DNA from: Methylomarinum sp964397365
Lineage (GTDB): Bacteria > Pseudomonadota > Gammaproteobacteria > Methylococcales > Methylomonadaceae
Length of the DNA: 15,057 nucleotides
Assembly: GCA_964397365.1 (NCBI GenBank)
Contig: CAYNIU010000050.1
Span: 1-15,057, forward strand
Direction: 5' to 3'
The position numbers were made by a program, and so were the translations under genes. Below, one piece after another: positions 1 to 7,081 of the stretch; position 1 is the stretch's first letter, and each line of letters begins with the position of its first letter. The notes beneath the pieces were generated by a model that did not search any database, was not told the origin of the DNA, and worked only from the letters and a program-made list of their open reading frames with translations.

Positions 1-26
1 CTCTAACCGGACTGAGCTATGTCGCC
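1..26 (-). tRNA. 5' part of a tRNA gene, probably tRNA-Met (cut by window edge)
   Basis: Read on the minus strand from position 26, the sequence gives a 7-nt acceptor arm GGCGACA, then TA at tRNA positions 8-9, the D-stem GCTC (17-14), a D-loop containing GG, and the returning GAG (3-1). This is the start of a typical tRNA with the TAGCTCAG motif. The anticodon lies outside the window. The acceptor start resembles gammaproteobacterial elongator tRNA-Met (GGCTACGTAGCTCAG in E. coli), so Met is the best guess, but the isotype is not shown here. A consensus promoter sits upstream at 71-99. Confidence 0.8.
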
Positions 27-48
27 ACATGCTGAACTTCAAGGCTTA

Positions 49-67
49 CGCTCTCGAAGAGAGAGCG
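49..67 (-). other. hairpin in the 5' leader of the tRNA transcript
   Basis: A perfect 7-bp stem, CGCTCTC (49-55) with GAGAGCG (61-67), closes a 5-nt loop. It lies between the predicted transcription start (about 62-66) and the mature tRNA 5' end at 26. No T-run follows on the minus strand, so it is not a normal terminator for ychF. It may structure the pre-tRNA leader removed by RNase P, or it may be incidental. Confidence 0.45.
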
Positions 68-70
68 CGT

Positions 71-99
71 ATTATAGAAAGCTGACTTTTACTTGTCAA
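71..99 (-). promoter_or_regulatory. perfect sigma70 consensus promoter for the tRNA
   Basis: On the minus strand a -35 box TTGACA (99-94) and a -10 box TATAAT (76-71) are separated by exactly 17 nt (93-77). The bases after the -10 are GC-rich (ACGCGC, 70-65), like the discriminators of stable-RNA promoters under stringent control. The predicted start is near 64, about 38 nt before the mature tRNA end. The -35 box includes the TGA stop codon of ychF (98-96), so the tRNA has its own promoter at the end of the preceding gene. Confidence 0.85.
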
Positions 100-1187
100 A
101 CGTTAAATCTGAAGTGAATGACATCACCATCCTGAACACTATAGTCTTTGCCTTCAAGACGCCATTTACCGGCATCTTTAGCGCCCTGTTCTCCTCTGTT
201 ATCAATGAAATCCTGATAGGAAATTACTTCAGCTCGGATGAAGCCTTTTTCAAAATCAGTGTGAATAACACCCGCGGCCTGCGGTGCTGTAGCGGCAACA
301 GGAATAGTCCACGCTCTGACTTCTTTAACACCGGCAGTAAAATAAGTAGAAAGGTTTAACAGCTGGTAGGCCGCCCTGACCACTCTGTTTAACCCGGGCT
401 CATCCAAGCCCAGGTCATCAAGAAATTCCTGTTTTTCTTCTTCATCCAATTGCACAATTTCCGCTTCAATTGCCGCACATACCGGCACAACCCTGGCACC
501 TTTTTTTGCCGCAAAATTCTGTACTGCATCCAACATAGGATTATCTTCAAAACCATCATCCTGAACATTGGCTACATACAAAATGGGTTTAATAGTAATC
601 AGACACAATTCTTTAATCAGCTTAACCTCATCCTCAGTCAGATCCAAAGATCTAACTGGCTCGCCTTCATCCAGATGTTTGAGCACTCTTTCCAAAATCT
701 GTTTTTTTGCCAACTCTTCCTTATTACCGGATTTTGAAGCTTTGACAGCGCGTTGCAAGGCTTTTTCAACAGAAGCCATGTCAGCCAGAGCCAGTTCGGT
801 ATTGATCACTTCAATATCACCAATTGGATCTATTTTTCCAGCTACATGGATAACATTATCATCTTCAAAACAACGAACCACATGAATAATGGCGTCTGTT
901 TCCCTGATATTACCCAAAAACTGATTTCCCAATCCTTCCCCTTGTGATGCTCCGGCCACTAATCCTGCAATATCAACAAATTCAATAGTCGTAGGCAGCA
1001 CTCTTTCCGGGTTTACTATTTCAGCCAATTTATCCATTCTGGGATCAGGAACAGGCACGACGCCAACATTGGGGTCAATCGTACAAAACGGATAATTTTC
1101 TGCCGCAATAGTAGCTTTTGTCAAAGCATTAAACAATGTTGACTTGCCAACATTTGGCAAACCAACAATACCACAATATAGTGCCAT
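96..1187 (-). CDS. ychF: redox-regulated ribosome-binding ATPase YchF (Obg family)
   Basis: The 363-aa product has the full length of bacterial YchF/OLA1. Visible motifs are the P-loop GLPNVGKST (residues 9-17), the DxxG element in VDIAGLVAGASQGEG (71-85), a central coiled-coil region (about 130-170) and the C-terminal TGS domain with HTDFEKGFIRAEV. YchF binds and hydrolyses ATP rather than GTP, associates with ribosomes and is linked to oxidative-stress responses. The specificity loop usually written NxxE reads NVQD here (207-210), a conservative but notable change. The start ATG at 1187 gives the conserved N-terminus MALYCGIVGLPN. Its Shine-Dalgarno is weak (GAGAA). It is a single gene with a leader of about 100 nt or more. 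Confidence 0.97.
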   Translation of the reverse strand: MALYCGIVGLPNVGKSTLFNALTKATIAAENYPFCTIDPNVGVVPVPDPRMDKLAEIVNPERVLPTTIEFVDIAGLVAGASQGEGLGNQFLGNIRETDAIIHVVRCFEDDNVIHVAGKIDPIGDIEVINTELALADMASVEKALQRAVKASKSGNKEELAKKQILERVLKHLDEGEPVRSLDLTEDEVKLIKELCLITIKPILYVANVQDDGFEDNPMLDAVQNFAAKKGARVVPVCAAIEAEIVQLDEEEKQEFLDDLGLDEPGLNRVVRAAYQLLNLSTYFTAGVKEVRAWTIPVAATAPQAAGVIHTDFEKGFIRAEVISYQDFIDNRGEQGAKDAGKWRLEGKDYSVQDGDVIHFRFNV

Positions 1188-1216
1188 ATAGTTCTCTAAA
1201 AATATATTTAATTAAG

Positions 1217-1270
1217 GCCTGATCCGTGACTTCACTACAGCACAAGTCGCATTGAATCACGAACTCAGGC
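1217..1270 (-). other. imperfect hairpin in the ychF 5' leader
   Basis: GCCTGA (1217-1222) pairs with TCAGGC (1265-1270), and CGTGA (1225-1229) pairs with TCACG (1257-1261), leaving a small internal loop and a 27-nt apical loop. It would lie in the untranslated leader if ychF is transcribed from the TATAAT at 1315-1310. No T-run follows it. I match it to no known riboswitch. Confidence 0.3.
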
Positions 1271-1309
1271 AAGGGACATCAGCCATTAACGAGCCAAAAC
1301 AGGTGGGCA

Positions 1310-1315
1310 ATTATA
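1310..1315 (-). promoter_or_regulatory. candidate -10 box for ychF
   Basis: A perfect TATAAT stands on the minus strand at 1315-1310, about 120 bp before the ychF start and in the gap after the diguanylate cyclase gene. Hexamers 16-18 nt upstream (such as TTTAAT) match the -35 consensus poorly. The surrounding 1188-1394 gap holds no gene. The call rests on one box and its position. Confidence 0.25.
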
Positions 1316-1394
1316 CAATTGAATGCTTTGCATTAAATGCTTTTTCAGTTGTGAGTGAAAAAATATAGTGCTATTTTGATCCACAATAAATTCG

Positions 1395-2612
1395 TCAATC
1401 ATTATTGAAATCAGTTGGTGTACAGCTTTCATCTTTGCAAAACAAGACCACGCGATCACGACCACTTGCTTTGGCATCATAGAGAGCCATATCAGCATTA
1501 TGAATGATTTGATCAATATTAGGCGCCTTATTGCTCTGATCTATGCACTTTTTATCCAGACAACATAATCCAATGCTCATGGTAACGCCAATTTTTTCAC
1601 CTTGTTCATTCCATTCCAACGCCTTGATTTCACACCTGATCCGGTCAGAAAATATCATCCCGTTAGCACAGCTGGTATTAGTGAAAATAATGACAAACTC
1701 CTCTCCGCCAAAACGCGCCAATACATCACAAGTACGTACTTGTTGTTTCAATACCTTAGCAACATCAATCAAAACCCGATCACCAAACGCATGTCCATAA
1801 TCATCGTTCACCCGTTTAAAATGATCAATATCCAGAATCAATACACATAATGTCTGATTATAGCGAGTATAGCTCGCCATTGTCCGTTCCACTTGATTAT
1901 AAAAATAGCGCCGGTTATACAAGCCAGTCAATTGATCCAGCATGGACATATCTTTATAATGTTCTTTAAGACGCTTAATGTTTTTATAAGCGCTTTCAAG
2001 CTTGGAGGTTCTTACGGCAATCTGCTCTTCCATTTCCCGAAACAATCGGTAATTGCTGATTAATTGCCCTAATATATTTTTGTAGATTTCCAGCAAACGG
2101 ATATGCCAGTTAGTAAAATAATACGGCTCAGGATGGGAAACATTTAAAACGCCGATTAATTCCAGATTTGCCGCAAAAACCGGCACGCTGATAATGGATC
2201 CCGGCAATTGTGATTTGTCCTGTTGTCCAATCGACACAATACGTTCATCTTCCTGACTGTTATGGCAATGTTGCAATGTTTTGGTCTTGGCGGCCAAGCC
2301 TATAATCCCTTCACCGACTTTAAAGCGCTGCGGATTATCGGTGAAATCGGCATCGTCAAGTGTCTCAAAATAACTCAGGCCAGTCACGTTAATTAAAACA
2401 TTGCCATCCACCAGTCTGAAAAACGAACAGCGCTCCATATCCTGATTATGAATTAATGTTCCCAATGCCCGTTTAATCAATAACTCTTCGTTACCCGCTT
2501 GACAATCCAACTCTGATAACTCTTTAACCGCCGATAATGAGTTCAGCAAATCGACAAAAATATCCTGCATTTTGTTGTCATTATTTTTTTCCAAACTTGT
2601 CTCCGCAGTCAT
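1395..2612 (-). CDS. diguanylate cyclase with N-terminal GAF domain
   Basis: The 405-aa product has a GAF-like sensor region (about 35-195, with VPVF and GVLNVSHP), a short helical linker (about 190-225) and a C-terminal GGDEF domain (about 225-395) opening with DQLTGLYNRR. The active-site signature is GGEEF (302-306). RTCD (293-296) lies five residues before it and is the RxxD inhibitory site, so an active, product-inhibited cyclase making c-di-GMP from two GTP is expected. No membrane segment is seen. A longer frame starts at 2678 but would overlap the preceding HDOD gene by 59 nt. The ATG at 2612 follows that gene's TGA by 7 nt and is preferred. It is the last gene of ygfX-HDOD-cyclase. 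The signal bound by the GAF domain is unknown. Confidence 0.93.
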   Translation of the reverse strand: MTAETSLEKNNDNKMQDIFVDLLNSLSAVKELSELDCQAGNEELLIKRALGTLIHNQDMERCSFFRLVDGNVLINVTGLSYFETLDDADFTDNPQRFKVGEGIIGLAAKTKTLQHCHNSQEDERIVSIGQQDKSQLPGSIISVPVFAANLELIGVLNVSHPEPYYFTNWHIRLLEIYKNILGQLISNYRLFREMEEQIAVRTSKLESAYKNIKRLKEHYKDMSMLDQLTGLYNRRYFYNQVERTMASYTRYNQTLCVLILDIDHFKRVNDDYGHAFGDRVLIDVAKVLKQQVRTCDVLARFGGEEFVIIFTNTSCANGMIFSDRIRCEIKALEWNEQGEKIGVTMSIGLCCLDKKCIDQSNKAPNIDQIIHNADMALYDAKASGRDRVVLFCKDESCTPTDFNND

Positions 2613-2619
2613 AGCACAG

Positions 2620-3477
2620 TCACCCTGTGATAATTGTTGCCAATTCTTGTATCTCCTGTCTGCTTTCAATGATTTCATTGACCACAGTACTTAATCTATC
2701 CGCTGACAGAGACAATTCTCCAAGCATTGAATCAAACTCAGACACCACAACAATCGTATCTTTATGTATCATTTTACTTAATGATTGACTCAACTGCAAA
2801 AGCATGATTAACTTTCGCTCTTCTCCAAAATAATCGGGCGAATCATATTCTCTCAAAACAATCTGATAAACATCAGGCAATCCCCAATTATTCAGCAATT
2901 GAAAACCCAGTTTGTAAGGATTCTCACCAAATTTCCGTTGAATACCTGAAACCACTGATTCTTGAGACTCTTCACAATCCAAGAAAACCTCATTCATTTC
3001 TTTTGGAAACAGAAAAACCGCAACTAAGATACCTATATTTAACAACAACCCTGCAGTATAAACAGTGATGGGCGACATTAATTGGTCTTTAACAGACTCT
3101 GAAAGTTTTTGCGCCAAAACAGCCGTCGTCAAGGCATTACTCCAATGAAAATCAGCCTTGAATGCACGACATTCCAAAGTATCCAGCTGAACATTCAAGG
3201 CGATGCTCAAAGACAAACTTTTCACCAAATTGAGTCCCAATACTTGAATAATGGCCAAACGCAATTCATTAACCGGTCTTGAGCAACCAAAATAGGCCGA
3301 ATTAGCCAATCCCAATAACCGGGCAGCCAGAGATGGTGATAAAGATAAGACGTCAACCAACTCATTGACAGTGACTTCAGGATCGTTAACCGTATTAATA
3401 ATCCTTATACTGACTTCCGGTAAAGGTGGAAGATTTTTAATCTTGTTCAATTGAAGCTGATAACTTTCAGATTTCAT
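2620..3477 (-). CDS. HDOD domain protein, probable signal-transduction factor
   Basis: The 285-aa product begins with the HDOD signature: LPPLPEVSIRIINTV (from about residue 16), then LSLSPSLAARLLGLANSAYFG, and further LGLNLVKSLSLSIALN. The HDOD fold spans about 15-215 and the rest shows no recognisable domain. HDOD proteins are related to HD phosphohydrolases but usually lack the metal-binding residues, and they act in motility, c-di-GMP and stress signalling by poorly known mechanisms. The start overlaps ygfX by 11 nt and has an AAGGA ribosome site about 7 nt before the ATG. Downstream, the GAF-GGDEF cyclase begins after 7 nt, so the two are probably co-translated and functionally linked. 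The partner is not shown. Confidence 0.93.
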   Translation of the reverse strand: MKSESYQLQLNKIKNLPPLPEVSIRIINTVNDPEVTVNELVDVLSLSPSLAARLLGLANSAYFGCSRPVNELRLAIIQVLGLNLVKSLSLSIALNVQLDTLECRAFKADFHWSNALTTAVLAQKLSESVKDQLMSPITVYTAGLLLNIGILVAVFLFPKEMNEVFLDCEESQESVVSGIQRKFGENPYKLGFQLLNNWGLPDVYQIVLREYDSPDYFGEERKLIMLLQLSQSLSKMIHKDTIVVVSEFDSMLGELSLSADRLSTVVNEIIESRQEIQELATIITG

Positions 3478-3913
3478 TATGATTCCTTGTCTTCATGCCT
3501 GACATTTTAAGTGCTGCCTTCAATTTTCTATATTCTGTCCCGGTCATGGCATCTTTGAAAATAACCAAAGTTTTTTTACGGTTTTCCTGTTTAAAATATA
3601 AAACTGTAAGCAATGAAGTTAATACAGTCGCTCCGGAAATATCAATCGAGGTCGACACACGACAATCACTGGCAAATTTCCAGTCACCAATACCATCATA
3701 CTTTAAACACCCACCATTCGTTTCATTATAGTCCGATAACTGCTTAAATAAACTAACCGTAATCACTAAAACCAAAATCACTTGATAGTTTATTGATAAA
3801 CCACTCAGCAAACATGCTATCACCGACAACAAGTGTATAATCAATAAAAAAAGAATCATAAACCGGGACTTGCCGATCATAAAAGATAATGATTGATCCG
3901 AATGAGTTTTCAT
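3467..3913 (-). CDS. ygfX: YgfX/CptA-family small membrane protein
   Basis: The 148-aa product has two adjacent N-terminal membrane helices (about 18-37 and 42-57) and a soluble C-terminal part. The end, with LVIFKDAMTGTEYRKLKAAL, aligns by eye with E. coli YgfX (LWLAADSMDEAEWRDLRRIL), and it sits divergently next to ygfZ as in other gammaproteobacteria. E. coli YgfX (CptA) has been described as a toxin acting on MreB/FtsZ and also as a partner of SdhE in flavinylation and pigment phenotypes, so the function is unsettled. Its usual upstream partner sdhE is absent: only 161 bp separate it from ygfZ. It overlaps the HDOD gene by 11 nt and seems to lead that operon. Confidence 0.75.
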   Translation of the reverse strand: MKTHSDQSLSFMIGKSRFMILFLLIIHLLSVIACLLSGLSINYQVILVLVITVSLFKQLSDYNETNGGCLKYDGIGDWKFASDCRVSTSIDISGATVLTSLLTVLYFKQENRKKTLVIFKDAMTGTEYRKLKAALKMSGMKTRNHNEI

Positions 3914-4038
3914 AGATCGAAAGCTATATTAATGTGGTTTTGTCTCATTCAAACATCCGCTATCTGTTTGACCCCATTTAAACCGAGGAATGAATCAAGA
4001 AATGGAAATTCAGGTTATAAAATTTCTATTTCTACAGT

Positions 4039-4044
4039 TATAAT
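4039..4044 (+). promoter_or_regulatory. candidate -10 box for ygfZ
   Basis: TATAAT at 4039-4044 lies 30 bp before the ygfZ ATG, which would give a leader of about 20-25 nt. Sequences 15-18 nt upstream (TTATAA, TATAAA) are poor -35 matches. This 3914-4074 gap between the divergent ygfX and ygfZ must hold promoters for both. On the other strand TTGAAT and an AT-rich stretch (TTAATATAG) near ygfX are even weaker. Confidence 0.3.
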
Positions 4045-4074
4045 CAAATATTCTTTAGCAACCCTCAACTCCAT

Positions 4075-5067
4075 ATGAACCCTGACTGGATTGTTTTTTT
4101 AAAATCAACTGGTGCTATTGTCAACGATAATCTGGAAATTAAATTTCCGCATATTGATCATGAAGTGACTGAACGGATTTATCCGATCACTCATTTGTCA
4201 GTCTTTGCAGTGAATGGTGGAGATGCCGCGACATTTCTTCAGGGGCAGCTGACCTGCGATATCCATAATTTACAGGAAAACAGTGCTGGCTTTGCCGCTT
4301 TTTGTAATGCCAAAGGGAGGGTTATCAGCACTTTGCTAATTATTAAAAGAGCGGATACTTTTCTAATTGTTTTACCCCGAACCTTACTTAACAAGGTTAT
4401 AAAAAAATTATCCTTTTATATTCTGCGTGCTGATGTCCAAATAACTGACCAATCTAATGAACTCTGCCTGCTGGGAACTCATTGTAACGCATCTGTTATC
4501 TTTGGCATAAAAAGGCCGAAGGAGACTCATGTTGTTTCCACATCAGAACCTTGCACAATCAAACTGCCTGGTCAATTGTCACGTTATTTGTTGATCGCCG
4601 ACATTACCCAGGCAATTAATGTCTGGAAACAAGTTGAAATCCAAAAAAAACTGCAACCCGGTCATTCAAAAGAATGGTTATGCCAGGATTTGTCAAGCGG
4701 ACTTCCCTGGTTTGATGAAACTCACTCGGAACAATATATTCCGCAAATGCTGAATATTGACAAACTAGGCGGCATAAGCTTTAACAAGGGTTGTTATACA
4801 GGACAGGAAATCGTGGCCCGCACCCATTATCTGGGTAAAAACAAACGAGAAATGTTTCTCGCGGAATGCAGTAAAACGGCTATAATTGAAAACGATACCA
4901 TTATAGTCAATGCAAACAATGAAACAGTCGGCAAAATTTTAGCTTTTCAGAATTGCCAGAAAAATTACCGCTTATTGATTGTCATGCATTCTGCTGATAG
5001 CAAAATTGAAGGTCTTTCACTGAATAACTCCAGCCAAGATAAAATTCAAATTATACCTTTTCAATAA
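4075..5067 (+). CDS. ygfZ: tRNA-modifying / Fe-S cluster repair protein YgfZ (folate-binding, GcvT-like)
   Basis: The 330-aa product carries the invariant KGCYTGQE signature (238-245) with Cys240, followed by IVARTHYLGK, and the N-terminal LQGQLTCDI segment (55-63) of the family. YgfZ belongs to the GcvT/aminomethyltransferase fold, binds tetrahydrofolate and supports synthesis or repair of certain Fe-S enzymes, such as MiaB in E. coli. It is cytoplasmic. The start is the ATG at 4075. No clear Shine-Dalgarno precedes it, but no better start is available upstream in frame. A gene for an HDOD protein follows after 12 nt, suggesting a shared transcript. ygfX lies divergently upstream, but sdhE, often between the two, is missing. 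Confidence 0.95.
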   Translation: MNPDWIVFLKSTGAIVNDNLEIKFPHIDHEVTERIYPITHLSVFAVNGGDAATFLQGQLTCDIHNLQENSAGFAAFCNAKGRVISTLLIIKRADTFLIVLPRTLLNKVIKKLSFYILRADVQITDQSNELCLLGTHCNASVIFGIKRPKETHVVSTSEPCTIKLPGQLSRYLLIADITQAINVWKQVEIQKKLQPGHSKEWLCQDLSSGLPWFDETHSEQYIPQMLNIDKLGGISFNKGCYTGQEIVARTHYLGKNKREMFLAECSKTAIIENDTIIVNANNETVGKILAFQNCQKNYRLLIVMHSADSKIEGLSLNNSSQDKIQIIPFQ

Positions 5068-5079
5068 TGGAAAATATCA

Positions 5080-5922
5080 ATGCAATTCAAATCTGTTAAA
5101 GACTTTCTCGTCCATGTAAAAACAGAACTGGATGCCAATCGTTTAATATTGCCTACATTACCGGATGTGGCTCTTAAAGTAAGAGATGCGGTATCCCAAG
5201 GTGACGCAACAGCCCAGAAACTGGCAGAAATGATTATCACAGATGCTGCTCTTTCGGCCCGATTAATGCAAGTAGCCAACAGTCCTTTATACCGGGGAGC
5301 GGTCGAGATCAGTAATATCCAGATGGCCGTGACACGCCTTGGCAACCAAACTATTCGGACATTAATCACCAGCTTGGTAATGCAGCAAATGTTTACCCCT
5401 ACTTGCGATCTGCTGGAACAACATTTTAGAGAAACCTGGGAACAAAGCGTCAATGTCTCCGCTATCAGCCGAGCCTTATGTTCAATGGTTCCCCATTTGA
5501 ATCCTGACGAAGCGATGCTGGCCGGATTGATACATCAAATTGGAAAACTACCTATTTTAATACTGGTTGAGGAACTTCCCGAATTTTCAGAAAGTCCATC
5601 CAGATTGAATAAGCTACTGGAAAAAGCCCATCCTCCTATTGGCAAAATCATTATGGATACCTGGGATTTTCCAGATGAACTCAAGTTAGTCGCTTCTGAA
5701 TATATCAATTTTCAACGGGATTCCGGTCCCAAAGCCGATTATGTCGATATTGTTCAGGTTGCATTTTTGCAAAGCATTGTCGGTACAGACCACCCGGCCT
5801 GTAGAGTTGACTGGAACACAGTTCCGTCATTTGCCAAACTTGGATTACAATCTGATGCTGAGGTTCTGGAAATTGAGGGTATTTCTGAAGAAATTGAATT
5901 GGCTCAATCCATGTTATTCTGA
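5080..5922 (+). CDS. HDOD domain protein (second copy)
   Basis: The 280-aa product shows the HDOD signature: LILPTLPDVALKVRDAV (about 22-38), IITDAALSARLMQVANSPLYRG, then MAVTRLGNQTIRTLITSLVM. A middle region with LAGLIHQIGKLPIL holds an HQ pair where an HD phosphohydrolase would have the catalytic His-Asp, so hydrolase activity is not expected. It resembles the HDOD protein at 2620-3477 in the first third but diverges afterwards, so the two are not a recent duplicate. It follows ygfZ by 12 nt and is probably co-transcribed with it. Function beyond signalling or scaffolding cannot be read. Confidence 0.92.
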   Translation: MQFKSVKDFLVHVKTELDANRLILPTLPDVALKVRDAVSQGDATAQKLAEMIITDAALSARLMQVANSPLYRGAVEISNIQMAVTRLGNQTIRTLITSLVMQQMFTPTCDLLEQHFRETWEQSVNVSAISRALCSMVPHLNPDEAMLAGLIHQIGKLPILILVEELPEFSESPSRLNKLLEKAHPPIGKIIMDTWDFPDELKLVASEYINFQRDSGPKADYVDIVQVAFLQSIVGTDHPACRVDWNTVPSFAKLGLQSDAEVLEIEGISEEIELAQSMLF

Positions 5923-5923
5923 C

Positions 5924-5939
5924 AGAAATCGTTATTTCT
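5924..5939 (+). terminator. weak hairpin just after the HDOD gene
   Basis: AGAAAT (5924-5929) pairs with ATTTCT (5934-5939) around a 4-nt loop, 1 nt after the stop codon, followed by the T-rich CATTATTTT. The stem is short and AT-rich, so termination would be leaky at best. Confidence 0.22.
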
Positions 5940-5973
5940 CATTATTTTAAAATCAGTAACCCGGTTCTAAAAG

Positions 5974-5982
5974 TTATCCACA
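5974..5982 (+). promoter_or_regulatory. exact DnaA-box sequence before the heme A synthase gene
   Basis: TTATCCACA is identical to the high-affinity DnaA box. It lies 38 bp before the ctaA start, in the gap 5923-6020. I noticed no second exact box near it, so this is not an origin. It could be a regulatory DnaA site or chance. Confidence 0.25.
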
Positions 5983-6020
5983 ACACTTGACCAATTTACA
6001 GAAATCAATAAATAGCCAAA

Positions 6021-7010
6021 ATGATTGATAAACAAGCAGCATTACGATTCCGGCGCTTAGGCACTTTAACCATCTTCGCCGTCTATTTTGTCATTCTGGT
6101 TGGAGGAGTAGTCCGGGCATCGGGCGCCGGTATGGGCTGCCCGGACTGGCCCACCTGCTTTGGTCAATGGGTTCCACCTACACATGAATCTCAATTACCG
6201 CCTGATTATCATGAAATTTATGCCAAACGCGGTTATGAAAACACCGATTTTAATCCACTAAAAACCTGGACTGAATATACCAACAGACTGGTTGGAGTCA
6301 CCATTGGATTATTAATTTTATTAACCGCCTGGTCATCACGAATTTATCTAAAAACCGATAAAACCATTTTTTATTTAGCGCTTTCGGTGTTTTTTCTAGT
6401 CGGTTTTCAGGGCTGGTTGGGTTCTGCGGTTGTGGCCAGTAATTTAAAACCATTTATGATCACGCTACATATGTTATTGGCATTATTTATCGTCGCCCTG
6501 CTGATTTATGCCATTGCCAGATCACAAAAAGAATTTATTGCCCAAATTGACAGCCGTCATATTAGCCAACGCTTCATGAGTGTACTGAAAATTGCAATGG
6601 CTATGACCCTGATACAAGTTGCCATGGGTACACAGGTACGGGAGGCAGTTGATTATATTGCCCATGAACATAGTTATATCGACCGACAATACTGGCGAGA
6701 CAGTTTCCCCATTATTTTCTATGTACATCGTTCATTTTCGTCAATCATTTTATTCACCAATCTGTGGTTGGGCTGGCAAATCTATAAATCCGTAGACAAA
6801 AACAATTTATTGTTAAAACTGGCATACACATTAACCGGCCTGATTACAGCCGCCATTATTGCCGGCATCACATTAGACAGACTGGGCGTTCCGCCAATAG
6901 CTCAACCAATACACTTATTACTGGCAAATCTTATTTTCGGTATTCAGTTTTTTATCTACATCTGCCTGAAATATTCATCAAATATTAATAATGAGGCAGG
7001 ACTCCATTAG
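6021..7010 (+). CDS. ctaA: heme A synthase (COX15/CtaA family)
   Basis: The 329-aa polytopic membrane protein has about eight hydrophobic helices. It opens with VGGVVRASGAGMGCPDWP and CFGQW, the COX15/CtaA hallmark, including the loop cysteines C40 and C46. The enzyme converts heme O to heme A for aa3-type cytochrome oxidases in the inner membrane. Three of the four expected heme-ligand histidines are visible: H150 (ITLHML), H236 (FYVHRS) and H298 (QPIHLL). The fourth, normally in an ExxHR motif, reads EYTNR (85-89), so Asn88 replaces His. Oxidase subunit genes and heme O synthase (ctaB) are not in the window. The start ATG at 6021 fits the usual N-terminus. It is followed by a convergent gene. 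Confidence 0.92.
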   Translation: MIDKQAALRFRRLGTLTIFAVYFVILVGGVVRASGAGMGCPDWPTCFGQWVPPTHESQLPPDYHEIYAKRGYENTDFNPLKTWTEYTNRLVGVTIGLLILLTAWSSRIYLKTDKTIFYLALSVFFLVGFQGWLGSAVVASNLKPFMITLHMLLALFIVALLIYAIARSQKEFIAQIDSRHISQRFMSVLKIAMAMTLIQVAMGTQVREAVDYIAHEHSYIDRQYWRDSFPIIFYVHRSFSSIILFTNLWLGWQIYKSVDKNNLLLKLAYTLTGLITAAIIAGITLDRLGVPPIAQPIHLLLANLIFGIQFFIYICLKYSSNINNEAGLH

Positions 7011-7021
7011 TTTGCTCCATC

Positions 7022-7053
7022 TGGGTGTTGGTACATTTACGTACCAATAACCA
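7022..7053. terminator. hairpin between convergent ctaA and SPOR genes
   Basis: TTGGTAC (7028-7034) and GTACCAA (7041-7047) form a perfect 7-bp stem with a 6-nt loop. The pairing continues outward with a wobble, one mismatch and three more pairs, to about 7022 and 7053. It lies between two convergent stop codons, as bidirectional terminators do, but neither side has a T-run. Rho-independent termination is therefore doubtful. Confidence 0.35.
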
Positions 7054-7081
7054 CAACAAGAACCTGACAAAATAAAAATAC

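Noticed and set aside
1322..1341. Repeated AATGC/GCATT units with a following T-run upstream of ychF
   Set aside because: The loops are too small and the orientation faces no plus-strand transcript, so a terminator is not supported.
2613..2678. Upstream start extending the diguanylate cyclase by 22 residues
   Set aside because: It would overlap the HDOD gene by 59 nt, while the ATG at 2612 follows that gene's stop by 7 nt and still includes the whole GAF domain.
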